Shown in pieces: positions 31,086 to 51,393 of a DNA stretch of 64,000 nt. This stretch comes from Daphnia pulex (taxonomy: Eukaryota > Arthropoda > Branchiopoda > Diplostraca > Daphniidae), in the NCBI RefSeq assembly GCF_021134715.1, contig NC_060024.1, positions 8,866,001 to 8,930,000 on the forward strand, given 5' to 3'. The stretch's first letter is position 1. The number at the start of each line of letters is the position of its first letter. A model generated the notes under the pieces. It saw only the letters and a list, made by a program, of their open reading frames with translations, was not told the origin of the DNA and searched no databases. The position numbers and the translations under genes were made by a program.

Positions 31086-31679
31086 CTATTGGCGGGTGCT
31101 TTCAGGCTTGCAAGTGGCGCCACTAGCACCAAGTGGGTCGACTTCTTCTTCGGGACGCCAAGCGGTAACTTTGAGGGCAACGGAATTCAGTAAAACTGGA
31201 AGTGGATCCTGAAAAAAAGTAAAAACAATTAATACAAAGTAAAATTGGCAAAAAAAAAACTTACATTTAAAGCAGCGAGAACAGCATCCCTTGAGTAAAA
31301 CGTTATTGTTACGGAGCGGCTCAATCCGGCGTTAGAATTCTCTCTTACCATCATCACTTTGCCGTAAACCGAAAATGTTTCCTTAAAAAAAAATTAATTT
31401 AAGCAATTATCTATATAAAATGGAAACTACCTTTATATCCTCGAGGGGCACACTCAGCCCGATTCTTTTCACGAACAGACGTAGGGAAGAATCTCGTTTA
31501 ACCACTTCCTTCAGTTCCTTTAACTCGTCATCAACTTCTTTCTTCTGGAAATTCTTGAGACGGAGATGCTTTTCAAACGCAGCCGTTAGTTGACTTACAG
31601 CTTTCTTCATGACTTCCTGATCCTCAATGGGCATACTACTACGGGGATCAAACTTCTGCTTCTCATATATTCTTGTCAT
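31086..31679 (-). CDS. Small RRM-like protein, intact copy (3 exons, 162 aa)
   Basis: Exons 31679-31431, 31381-31265 and 31208-31086 (249, 117 and 123 nt, all phase 0) encode 162 residues without stops. Residues 1-60 are charged and probably helical (VDDELKELKEVVKRD). Residues about 65-140 have the order of an RNA-recognition motif: RNP2-like LRLFVKRIGL, helix 1 ending ETFSVYGKVMMV, RNP1-like SRSVTITFYS, helix 2 RDAVLAAL, last strand SVALKVTAW. The usual aromatic RNP1 positions are only partly kept, so RNA binding is uncertain. I do not recognise the family. The N-terminal eight residues differ from copy 1 (MTRIYEKQ versus MEPSPKKL), which places a duplication breakpoint near 31660. Promoter evidence is lacking, so expression is unknown. 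Confidence 0.65.
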
Positions 31680-33041
31680 ATCAAGCAGGTATAATCAGAA
31701 ATATACTCACAACAGCATAAAGCAGAAATGTCTGAACATGGCTAGTTATGCATACTGTCGAGCACACTTCGATAGAGAAACCCCAGTTACCCAGATTACT
31801 TCAAAGCTGTTAAACTTTCACTACATCATTATTCATTACTGCATAGTAAGTATGTTCATTTAAACAAAAGCAGGCATTGTGATGTCAAAATTACCTTAAG
31901 TGAAACGAATCATAATCAAAACGTATTGCAATTGTCAAGCAGGCACAGCTTGTTGGGAATAGAATCGATGCCCAACAGCCGACGACTAGGATCGGCCGAC
32001 AAACTCGATTACCGCGACATTTAAATGCTTACTGTATTCGGGGCCCCCGATAGGTGGCCCCCTGTGCCGCCGTTTACCCCCCATTTGGCCATTGTTCCTT
32101 TCCTCCTATTTTAAACCATTCGCATTTATGCTGTAAATTATTTAGTGTACAATAAACCAGCGCAGAGGAAGGAACCAATTCTAGAAGTGTCGTTATTATC
32201 GCATTTAACTTGAGATTGTAATTGGGTCGACACCCCACAAGCATTGCATTCTTAACACAGCTAACTGTAGGCCCGTAGCTGCCATCTTGAATGTTTAAAT
32301 GAGGAATGTGCAAGGTTGCATGATAGGGAAAATGTTGTAAAAAAAATAGAAGAGAAATTGTGTTCAAAATAAATCCAAGTGGCTTTGTTTTGTATGTGTA
32401 TTGAACCTTCTTTACAAAAAGCAAAAGTCATAAGAAAACCTTGAGAGACAGATAGAGATTCGAAATGCCACACATTCATAGGAAAATCCAAAGAGGAAGA
32501 AAATGTAGATGAAGGAGAGGGGGTCCAAATTCCAACACATAACGAATACCCAAATGTCTTGAACAAAAGCAAATGAAGGCGTTTACAAAAGGGTCTGACT
32601 GCATAGGCACGTAAACTGTTATCATGAGAGGAAAAAACACACCGGGGTTCAGGAAATGACAGAAAGAAGGACAAAATTAAAGAGTTTGGGGGGTCGACCA
32701 TCGGAAAGAAATTTAATGAGAAATAAAACAAAACAACGAAAGCCTGTGTCCTCAATTCAGAAATAATTTCAAAATATCTGGTTCCAAGTAAAAAAAAAAA
32801 TAAATCAAACTTTCTAAGTTGAATCAAAATATTGAAACAGGCTCTAGACTTCTACTGGTATGGCAGTGTTTCAAAACGGCGACGAGTAAGGCTAGCTTTC
32901 ATATTTCTAATGATAATTTTATGAATCTTTTGGGAGGGGCTGGGATGTGAAAAAACTTGTGGGGTTTTCGAGAATGAAGGAGCGTGGTGTTGTTTAGTCG
33001 AGGATGGAAAATGACGCTCCGTTAAATGTGGCTTCTTCTGC
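31680..33041. other. Intergenic region and collagen 3' flank
   Basis: This lies between the duplicated RRM unit and the collagen stop codon. It should contain the 3' UTR of the minus-strand collagen gene. I see AT-rich unique sequence and no supportable gene. Confidence 0.4.
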
Positions 33042-41329
<8,288 letters not shown>

Positions 41330-41823
41330 GGCTGTCAGGCAAGGAGTTTCACACGAGACACAACAACAGTCTGAGAGACGCGCGCAGTCTTTTCGAGTTC
41401 TTGAGGTTCCAAAATGTCCAAAACGGATGGGCCCGAAAAAAAAACTACCGAAGTCCAAGTCGCGCTGCGAGGGACGAAGCGGGAAAAATAACGTGTCCCG
41501 TCTCCCCTCCTTTTTTCTAATGCTAGTTGCTGGTTCCAACTTCCAAGCGGGGAGGCCCACACAGATCACACCGAGCGCCGCGGTGGCCTAGTCATACGCC
41601 ACACTCGTATTTTGTTCGATGTGTCTTCGGTGAAGACGAGTCACACACTGACCGACGTGATCGAGGACGGCGGCAATTTCTACCAGGATCGGCCCACACG
41701 CACTAACCCCTTCAAGACTGGCATCCACACTGAAAAGTCAGTCGAGTCGAAATCGGTCCCGGGTTCCCAGACCCCACGGCCTCCCCAGTGTGAGGAGTGC
41801 TACTCTTGCCAGTCGGCTAGACA

Positions 41824-41829
41824 TTTATA
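41824..41829 (-). promoter_or_regulatory. Candidate TATA box of the collagen gene
   Basis: TATAAA (minus strand, in TCTATAAATGTC) lies about 495 bp upstream of the collagen start codon, with GC-rich sequence downstream. This would imply a 5' UTR of roughly 460 nt unless a non-coding exon is spliced. No other TATA is as well placed; support is positional only. Confidence 0.35.
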
Positions 41830-43400
41830 GACGCCCTACGACCAGCATCCTCCTTCCCAGCTCCACCAGACTCTTCTCCCGTTCCTCCCGTCGCCATCCC
41901 GTCCTCATCTTCTTACCCAACACCCTCCGCTCTTGCTGCTCCTGCTGCTGCATGTCTTTTCTCTCTCTCATTCTCTTGACATCCCCCCCCCCTTCTTGGC
42001 TCCCTCTTCTTCTGCTTCTTCTGCTTCAACTCTGCGGCCATACGTGAAGGCTCGGAAAGAAAACATCATCCAGTTCACCACTCTGCAGCCCGGCCCTGAC
42101 TCTATTCACCACAATAAATAATCAAATCCAATATAATGATAACCGTCATAATCATTACCATACATTAAGTCTCCCTCCTCTTGTTTTCCTTCGCTGTCGA
42201 CCAATCTAAATTCAAGGATCCTCCGTCGTCGTCGTCGTTTTCGTATGGTCAATTCCCTACACGTTATACATAAAAATCTGGTGGAAAAGTGAGAGAAAAT
42301 TCGTCATCATTAATAATCGATAGACATAAGGGAAATTACACAAGTTTCATGGAGACCAAAGAAAAAAAAGTAAAGCAAACCCGACGACCGAAAACTAATG
42401 GGCCACAGCAGCATAGACATCCCAACCATTTTTTTCTTCTCTCTCTCTCATCTGCCGTCAAGTGGTGGGTTCGTTGGAACGTCTGCAGCGCGAATTGACC
42501 TCGGCCCAGCCGGCCGGCCATCTCATGTCTTTGATTCATTTGCCAGTCGCGCCCTACGTGACGTCAACCTTTCCACCAGTCCTTCTTCTTCTTCTTTTCG
42601 GCTCTTGGCCTCTTGTGTACGGTCATCCTACCCGACGGGGCGAGTCGAGGGCCCATGGAACGTATGGAAAGTGCAGCAGCAGGCTGCTATTGAGATCTTC
42701 CTTCGCCCCATCTCGAACTGGAACGCTGTCAAAATTTTCTTTTTTTTTTTGAGAGAGAGTGTGTCTGTTTTGTATTAATAGTAATATCGTATCCACAACA
42801 GTTACATGGCTCCATCACGGAAACAACGACACATGGAACATCTACGATATATATAGAGAGAGCGATAGTTGCTGCGCTGAAGAGGTGATTATTGGGTGTA
42901 TAAAGTAAACGACGAATTCAATTTTTGTGTGTGTGTGTGTCAGGATCGATATCGCATTTAGACTCAAGCAATCTCCTTCCTCGACCGCCAACCTCAAGCG
43001 TTTCACAGGGCCGACCTACGATATTTGCTGTGCGAGGGAGTTTTTAAATAACGTTATTGCACCAACTTTTTGTTTGAAATCTTTTTTAAACAAGTGCACT
43101 CGTCGGGAAGTAAACAAATTTTTCAAATAACGGGGGAATATAGAATGGGGAGAAATAGAGAGGGGAAAAGTATGAGCGCTGGACGGCAGTCCGCGAAAAG
43201 GAGAGAACCATCTGTGAATACGAATTTTGACTTTTTTTTTCTGTTTTTCTTTTCTTTAACCACTTGGGGTTTTTTAAAAATAATTGAGGAATAATAATAA
43301 TAAAAAGAAAAAAAAAGGCAAACCGATAATCAAAATGTAGAGCATATTTTCTTGGTCTTAATTGTCGTGACCAGCACTGTATGCCAATCGACGCTTACAG
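41830..43400. other. Intergenic region between collagen and SPPL2-like genes
   Basis: It contains CT-rich stretches, a GTC trinucleotide run near 42222-42238 and a short GT run near 42927-42942. It should hold the collagen upstream regulatory region and the 3' UTR of the protease gene. I see no gene here. Confidence 0.4.
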
Positions 43401-46400
43401 CTAATCCATCAAAGCGTCTCGGTCTTTGGTGGTTGAAGATCTTTCGGATAGCGATTCCTTTGCCGGGTCGACTTTAGGTTGGGCGCATTCCAAGTTGGAG
43501 CTGTCGGTTAATCTTGTATTCTCGACAACCTGTTGGAAAAACGAGAAGAAACAAGTTTAATTTTCATCACATCAGAATTTGTCGGCTGAAATGTTCATAC
43601 CTGTCCATCTCCGTTCCAGAGGATCGAAAACTCTCGTCGACAAAGACCCAACAAGAAAACGGGAATAAGAGTGAACGGAACCAAGTAGAGCAAAGCCGGT
43701 TGAGCGACTGCCATCAGGTAGAGACCGGCAAAGGTGACCATCAGTCCCAGGCCATAGGCTGAAAACGATTTTGAAAAAATTGGAAAATTCGATAAACTGT
43801 TGGTCTCTTTTCATCAACGGTTCAAACGCAGAGAAAAAATAAATTAAATCATCTTCAACGACAGAATTCATCTGGAAGTTTTTATCAATGTTCAACATGG
43901 CCATATAATAGTCGTTCGGGGAATGTATAATAGCGAGGAAGTTGTTTGTGCGCCGAGTCAGCTCAGATAGAGCTGGCTCAAAACGGCCTTGCCCCCCTCT
44001 CAGCTATGATCGACGTGTTTTGGCTTCGAGCTCCTTCTCCAGACATCATCGCTAGTCCGGAGAGTGAGAGAAAAAGAGAGAGAGAGAGAAAAGGCGGCGG
44101 AAGAAAATCAAAGAAAAATAATAAAATATAAGATGGTAGCATAAGAAGAAGAGATATATACACCAGACCCTGCTGGTGAATCGGCGCCGATTTCAAGTTA
44201 TAAGAACCTTTGAAAGGAAAATGTTGAAGACGGTTGGCTTACTGAATGACTACGACCTCTTTCGAGATGGCCTACAAGAAGTCGACGACACAAGCCATCA
44301 GGAGAGAGAACTAACAAAAAAAAATTTAGGTCTTGTTGTGACTCCACCATAGTTGGCCCTTTAATGAGGGAAACAGACTTGGTGTGTATGCAGATCGAAT
44401 GTATATAGCCAACGGACGGGATATATAACACGAATCGAGAGAAGAAGAAGAAGAAATCAGTTGTAGATGAAGAAGAAGAAGAAGAAAAAGGGGAGGAGGA
44501 GGAGAAGGAGTGCCGCTCCCTGGTTCCGTCTGTCTAGCGTTCCATCGAACGGCAATAGCAGCCAGTGCCCGAAAGCCCAGCCAACTATCATGAGAAGTTA
44601 GTGGTCATCAGAAAATAAAACAAGAAACAAAATAAAATAAAATAAGAGAAATAGAAAGAAGATTGATAGGACGATGAGCAGCAGTTGCTGCGAGGGGAGG
44701 GACATGAGCTGAAGTAGCCGTGTAAACACACAAGGCGAGAGAGACACGATGAGACCACGAAGAGCGACACAGAGTCGTTCCCGACCGGAGCCAAGCGCGA
44801 TAAACTCGGGCTCATTTTCAACAAATTGCAGACACCAAACAGTTTAAAGAAAAAAAGAAAAGCGGAGCAAGAGAGTAGAAGAGGAAAGAGAGAAAAAATT
44901 AGACGGAAAAACAGGAGGAAGAAGAGAGAGAAAAGCTAGAAACGCTAGAAGAGTAGGGAAAACGTTCTTTTTTATCCCGATTCATAACAAGAAGGCGGGC
45001 GGATCGTTTTACACTGATTCCTCAACGAGCGCGACTCGGTCATCGCGACCGGCTACATTCACAGCCAAAGTAGATCAAGGATGATGCCTGGTTTCCCTCC
45101 TCGTTCCAAACCGCTTATTCGGTTTCAGTTCCTGAGTCTCTCCATCCGCTGCTCCTGCTGCACAGCATATGAATCAGATAAACAGACGTCGATTCATTGA
45201 AGAGCCCCCCATCTGTTTTCTTCTGCCAACATTCTCAACAACGTTTCTGTTATGGTCACTTTTCTTTCTGACTCGTTTTTTTTTTCTTATTTTTTCTTTC
45301 AACACACAGTCAACATTTTTATGGGAAAGAGAATAAATGCTCCGCACCGAATCGCGGCGACAACAGTTGGCCGTTTCAACTGGGCTGCGTGTTAGTACTG
45401 CCAAAAAACAAAAAAACAGCCAACCAGCAGTGCGTACCGGTTGGGAAAACGAAAAACGATTTGTTCCCTGTGATATAATTATAAACGGCGAAGTCGACTA
45501 GCGACAGATGCTACTCAATCCTTTTTTTCACTTTCAACTTTGTTTTTTCTCTCTCTCGGTTATTTCGTGTAAACGTTGTTTGTTCATATTTTATTTTATT
45601 TTTTTCGTTTTGTTTTTTTAATGTTTGTTCTGTTTTCTTGGCCTGAGACGGGCTCGAAAGTCCACATGTTACACGAGCTAGCTTCCAGTCGCTCCAGAAT
45701 CGAGAGCTTGTTTACAAACAAAACATGGCACGGCCCCTATATCGCTGGCATGACAAGAGAGACGACGAGAAAGACCCCATCATGTTGAGGGTGCATGTGT
45801 AAATGGATCCCATCCGACAGAGACAAGAAGCACTCGCTCTCATCTTGGTGGGGCATCGTATTTTTCTATAAAAACAATCCCAGGCTCGGAAGTCGGAATG
45901 AAAACCGACCTAGTCCGACTAGGTCTTTTTCATTTCTTCCAGTTTCTAAAGAAAAGAGAAGAAACTCACCGATCAGCGTGCTGATGTAGTAGAGTTTGCG
46001 GCGATTGGCAGTTGCCAAATCGAATCCGTGGCAGAATCCAACCAGCATGCCCGGGACGAGAATGTCGCCGAAGCCGAGAAGCGAATAGCGTTGCCAGCAG
46101 ACGCTCAGTGGGTCGTAACCTAAATGCGGGACGCGGATGACCATGGGCAGCTGCTCGTCGCCTCCCGAAGAGTTGCCGCTGTTGCCTCCCGTTCCTCCAG
46201 AGACACCCGATCCTCCGCCCGTTGCCACCTCCACCATCACGCTCTGGCCGTTCTGTTAAAGTCATCATATCAAAAAACGGGGAATGAAGCGAGGTTTCAC
46301 ATTTTTAAAAATACCAGTTTCTTAATCTCAGTTCCAGAGCTTCGCTTTTAACTAACCAAGGTCCATATTACCGAGTTATGCAGGCGGACATCAAACAAGA

Positions 46401-49049
46401 GCTACTTTTGCGATTTAAGACATGAATTAAGCGGTACAAAGTAACAAAGAAGGCGACTATTGCGGTTCTTTTAATCCTATTAAAACTCGCCATTAAGTGT
46501 AAGTGGAAATGATTTTGATTTTATCTGGAAAACTATGTTGCCAATATAGTTTGTTACTCTCATCAAGTAGAAGCTGGGCATTGCTCGTACGTGGGTAATG
46601 ACTACGACAGCTGTTTTAATGATGAACATAATACGACCAGCGGAAAGGAATGGCAACGAAATAATAATAATAAAAAGAAAGAGAGAGAGAGAGGCGAGCA
46701 ATCACATCTGTCGTTTTCTGGCCACCGCTATGCGACTGTACATGTCTTTATTAAAATGTACGAGCCCTTAAATGGACTTGAAAAGTAGATTAACAAAGTG
46801 CCATTTACCTTGGTGAAAAGCGGCGTAATGAAGACGAAGAAAATGTCGTAAAAGAAGAGCAAGACTAGAAGGAGTGTGCAGATTTTTAAGCTGGGCAACC
46901 GCACCTGACGAATCATATTGACGCTAAAACGAAACAACAAAAGGCAGTTATAGTTAACAAATGTGTGTACGGTGATGGCCTTTTTTTTAGAATATGTACC
47001 TGAAAGCAAAACCCAGAATATCCTGTAGAATCCATGCGAATTTCTCTTTGCGGTATACCACCCAGCAGACGGCCAGTGTCACGGCTCCAATAAATAAAAC
47101 GAGTTGCCGTACTTCAACGTGGACTTGGACAAAGCCAGCGTCACAACGAGGCAATCTAGAAAAAGGAAAACATTTACGATGAATATGTACTCGAGGAATG
47201 AATACGTTTCACGTATAATAAACGTTCGTACTTGAAAGCCCCGACCGGAATACGACGGACAATTGGCTCAAGGCACTGGTAAACAGCTGTGATTGACGCC
47301 AAAACGAACAGGCCGATGATGACGTAAACTACATTGACGAGAATAATAAAAAAAATGTATATTGTTGATGTTGGGTAACAATGAGCGCAATAACTTACCC
47401 AAGTAGCTGAAGAAAAAGTAGAGCAGGAGCAGCATGCCACACATGCACAGCACGAAGACGCCCACCAGCATAGGAGTAACTGATAGTGAAACTTCTTCTT
47501 GAAGGATGGCTTTGGCCTCTTCTGATACCTCACCTGAATGCCCCTGTGAGATTAGGCGGCTTTGTTTTTGCCTGACACAAAAAGAACAAAAATATTAGTT
47601 TAGGTGATAAATTCGTAATATCTTTCATGATTTATAAAGTTAAGCTAGTTGACACTAATAAGCGGATTTGGGAAAAATGAAGAGTGTAATCTAATACAAT
47701 TTTAAAGTAACTTTAAGATAACTTCCACAAAAGTTACTGGTAGAATATTTTTTATTACTTTAAGTAGTTCAACTTGTTGTCGACTTGAGTTTTTTTTTTT
47801 ACTGTCATAAAGATAAAAGTACGGCTAGTAGCCTTAAACGTTGTAAAAAGTTACCGATTTCGATATTTTGTTATCTTTCACGAGAAGACTTAAGACTAGA
47901 ATTTAGTTGGACACAAATTTTGAAATATCACCCCCGCCATTGGTTGCCTCAATCCGCCGAACAGTGCAGCTGGTCACGATTGACCCATTTCATATCGCAT
48001 AGCAACACTTTTCATTTTGAGAAAAAGAGTTTAGAGGAATTATAATTACAGGTCATGACGGACAAGTCCACTCCAATAAGCACCAATGCCCACTGTTAAC
48101 ACAGCTAAGCTCCAAATGACAAGGAGACTATAGTCCATGTGGGATCCATCGATTGGGGAATAAATAAATATTTGTACACTACTTCCTAATACCTAATGGT
48201 AAAAAATATACAGATTATTGTAAACCATTGGCACATTAAAATATAAATCAACACACTTACCACAAGAATAGTTTTTGAATCTTGTCCAATAAGAGCAATG
48301 GGAATTTCAACTGGATAACTAATATTAGCTGACAGGTGAATCACTTGGGCTGCTACTATGAGAAGCCCTTTACCATTGAACCTCTGTAGAAATATTTTAT
48401 CAGTCTACATAAGAACTGGTATTCTTGATTTTTTACTCACTTTAATGGTTTCTGCTTTCTTGATAATTGAGCAGTTTCCATTACTTGTTATCACAAACTT
48501 GTCAGAAATGTCATCCGCACTGGGAGGAGTCTCGCTGCACCCATCCCAAGATGACAAGTCGATGATGGAGTCATACACCTGTGAATTTTCAAATGATAAA
48601 TTACTGATGTCAGTTTAAAAAAAAGGATATCTTACTTACCGCATCAACTTTTTCTGAAGGATAACTTGTGATGTTCGGATAGTAGATGACACAGAAACTT
48701 ACTTCTGTTGTCCCATTCTTGGCCTCAAGTACTCCATAACTAAATGACAGTAAAGATGATGCCTGCATAGAACAAACATTTCAATATTAAAACCAGTTTC
48801 AAGTTGCTGTTGAGCAACAATGGAAAACATAAGTTTGTTGCAATGAAATATGTAGGACACGGAAGTTAACGTGCTCTGTGACGCTTTTTCTCTATCGGCA
48901 GCCTCTTTTACCAAACAAAATTTTTCTAAACCTATAAATGAAAAGCAAAATTTCATTTCACGATTTAAAATGAATCGACTTACTTGACAGCAGGTAATGC
49001 CAACGAAAATAAAGAAGATTACGTCGACAATTCTGCAGTGGGCAGCCAT
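43401..49049 (-). CDS. SPPL2: Signal peptide peptidase-like protease, SPPL2 type
   Basis: Exons start at 49049-48984 (signal peptide MAAHCRIVDVIFFIFVG), then 48762-48640 and 48578-48441, all phase 0, and continue through a luminal protease-associated-type region with Asn-linked sites (NGTT, NITS). Multiple membrane segments follow. The catalytic motifs of presenilin-family aspartyl proteases are all present: FFYDIFFVF (about 46840), LLGFGDILVPG (about 46050) and QPALLYLVP (about 43690). Active-site Asp residues are in YD and GFGD. The last exon (43530-43401) is a cytosolic tail ending RDALMD. Family members cut type II membrane proteins within endosomes, lysosomes or the plasma membrane. A Gly/Ser-rich insert (TGGGSGVSGGTGG) precedes GFGD in exon 46257-45970. 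Intron 45969-43759 is the longest. GFGD rather than GLGD and the N-terminal luminal domain favour SPPL2 over SPP or SPPL3. Confidence 0.93.
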
Positions 49050-51393
49050 GTTTTGTCTGTATATTTTTGTGTGTGCTCTGGCTTGTTTTGAAGCAGTGGC
49101 AACTATGTGAGTCACAGTATATGCCGAACGAGGGGGAGAGACAAACTGGATACGGCTAAAAAGAAAAAATTCCGTCCAACTCCCTTTGGAGAGAAACTCC
49201 CTTCAGCTATTTCACGAGATCTTTTTTAAGTTTTCACAATTAATCCCGCCCAATGAACTCGTCTTTCTTCTGTGCTGTTGCTACTTTTCAGAGATGCTGA
49301 TGGCCTCTTTGAATTTCAAGTCGAAACGCAGGTAAATACAGCCGGGCAGAACAAGCACCATCAGTCTTTTCGATTCAACTGAGGTGTAGCAAAAAGGAGA
49401 AAGAACAAAACAAACGGGAATACGGTACGAGTCGCTGTAACGGGATTCTAGTATTGTTAGCTCAATGACTCTCCCCTTTTTTCTTTCTTTTTCTTAAAAC
49501 CCCCAAAAAAGAGCAAGAAACCATCTCACGCAGTATGGTTTTATCAATCCCTCCCAACGTTGAAACCCGCCAATAAATGAAAAAATACCAAAGTCAAAAT
49601 CTACTATCCAAATCAATTCCTTCCAGGTCTTTTTCTTTTTTACTGTATGGCCTACGTCCCGTTTTCCAGTAGAGCGAAACGCGGTTTTAGCAATACCTCT
49701 ATATTATCTCTCTCTCTAGTCTTAATGTGACTTTGTTCTTCTTGCTTTTATTATTATTATTTTTATTATCATTCGGGCTGGCTTTTTTCTTATTGTTGCT
49801 GGGGGCCGAGCCTAGCCTAGAATACGCCACGACAAATGAGGACTGACAGAATGAGGACAAGGAATATAACCGCGCGACTTGGCGGGATATTTCATACCGT
49901 ATAGTGTTGTATATTTTTTGAACGAAGAAATGTTTCATCAAAGTTACAAAGAGACCCATTAAATGACAATCGAGTTAAGTATGCACAATCAATTTTTTTT
50001 TCTTTTTTTTTGTCAAAATTTCATGTTTGATCATCAGGAAGCCATTATTTCAAATTTTCAATGATATTTGTATCTTTCCCTTCGCTATTTATAATCATTT
50101 GCACGCCTTTGGTATCATCATTTCTTTTTTTTTCGTCATCATCATTCCGTCATCGCGGCGAGTTCCGCCAGATTGCCGCCGCTGAGCCCGTTAACGGTAC
50201 GATGAACGATTACATCAAACAACTGTTGAATTTTATTTTTATTAGATTGGGAACGGGAGAGGGAGGGGAAGGACTTTATTTTATTTTTTTGACAGGGGAA
50301 TTGTGGAATTTAATAAAAAAGAGAACAATCTAAAGACGTTGATGATGTACCGTATTCTAGCCGGTGTTTATGAGATGAGACAAAACTGGTTTCACGGGGC
50401 CTCGCAGGTAATTATTTTTAAAAAAAGAAAAAAAAAACTCAAATTCTTTTCACGATATTATTCACGTATGGTTGCGGCACTTTTTTGATGGGCCAGTTAA
50501 GAAAACAAAAGACAAATTAAGGTTGAGAGACGGGAATGGTTTGATAACAAAGACAGCGCACGCTATAGGGGGGGAAGAAGAATGAGCAATTCAACAAAAA
50601 TACGACGAGATCATTTCAATTTGGTTATTCTTTTTTTCTTTCATAACTTGTGTGTGGCGCTACCGTATGTATACAAGTTAAGTTTTTGTCTTGTTTGTAC
50701 AAATCATACATTTGGTTCGTGTTGCCCGTGAATGCGTCATTTTAATTGTCAACCGGTTGTCGTTCAATCCTGACATTTTCCCACGATGGCAACGAACTTT
50801 TTCCGTTCCAAACTTTTTTGCCGTGAGTGCTGCAGTTGACGTTACGGTGTATTACATATGTGTTATAAGCGTGTTCTTTTTTTTTGTTTTGTTTGTTTGT
50901 TTGTTTTATTTGGTTTTCCTATTATTATACCTTCGTCTTCTTCTCCGTCTTCGTCTTCGTCTTCTTGTGTGGACAACTCAATGGAATAAAAACAACAGAG
51001 TCTCTGGCTGTGTCATCGATTTGATCGCGTCAGACAGACTATTAACTATTTGCTGTGATTGCTTTTTTGCGGATTGTATACACATGGCGCAGCCGATGGT
51101 GATGGAGGGGAGGTGGGTCAGAAATAGATGAGAGAAACGGAAACAACCGGTCGGGAGCAGGTCGTGTGGAGAAAAGAACTTGGGAAGAAACGATTCCGCC
51201 GGTTGCGCTTGATGGGCGAAAACCGAATGCAGTCGGGTCGTTAATCATGCACATTGTTCTCTCTCTTTCTTATTTCTTTTTTCTCTCTATATCTCTCGCC
51301 CTTTTATTTTTTTGCTGTTAACGAATAGATGAGAAAGAAAAATATATATATCGCTCCGCTTTTTTGGGGGTTTTTTTCTCTCCTTTCAATCAT
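49050..51393. other. Intergenic region between SPPL2-like and sidestep-like genes
   Basis: It contains the promoter and 5' flank of the protease gene and the 3' UTR of the sidestep-like gene. The sequence has T-rich and CTT-rich runs. I see no further gene or structured RNA. Confidence 0.4.

Noticed and set aside
41612-41830. 73-codon plus-strand frame upstream of the collagen gene
   Set aside because: Overlaps the likely collagen promoter/5' UTR on the other strand, has no domain, and no splice partners were found.
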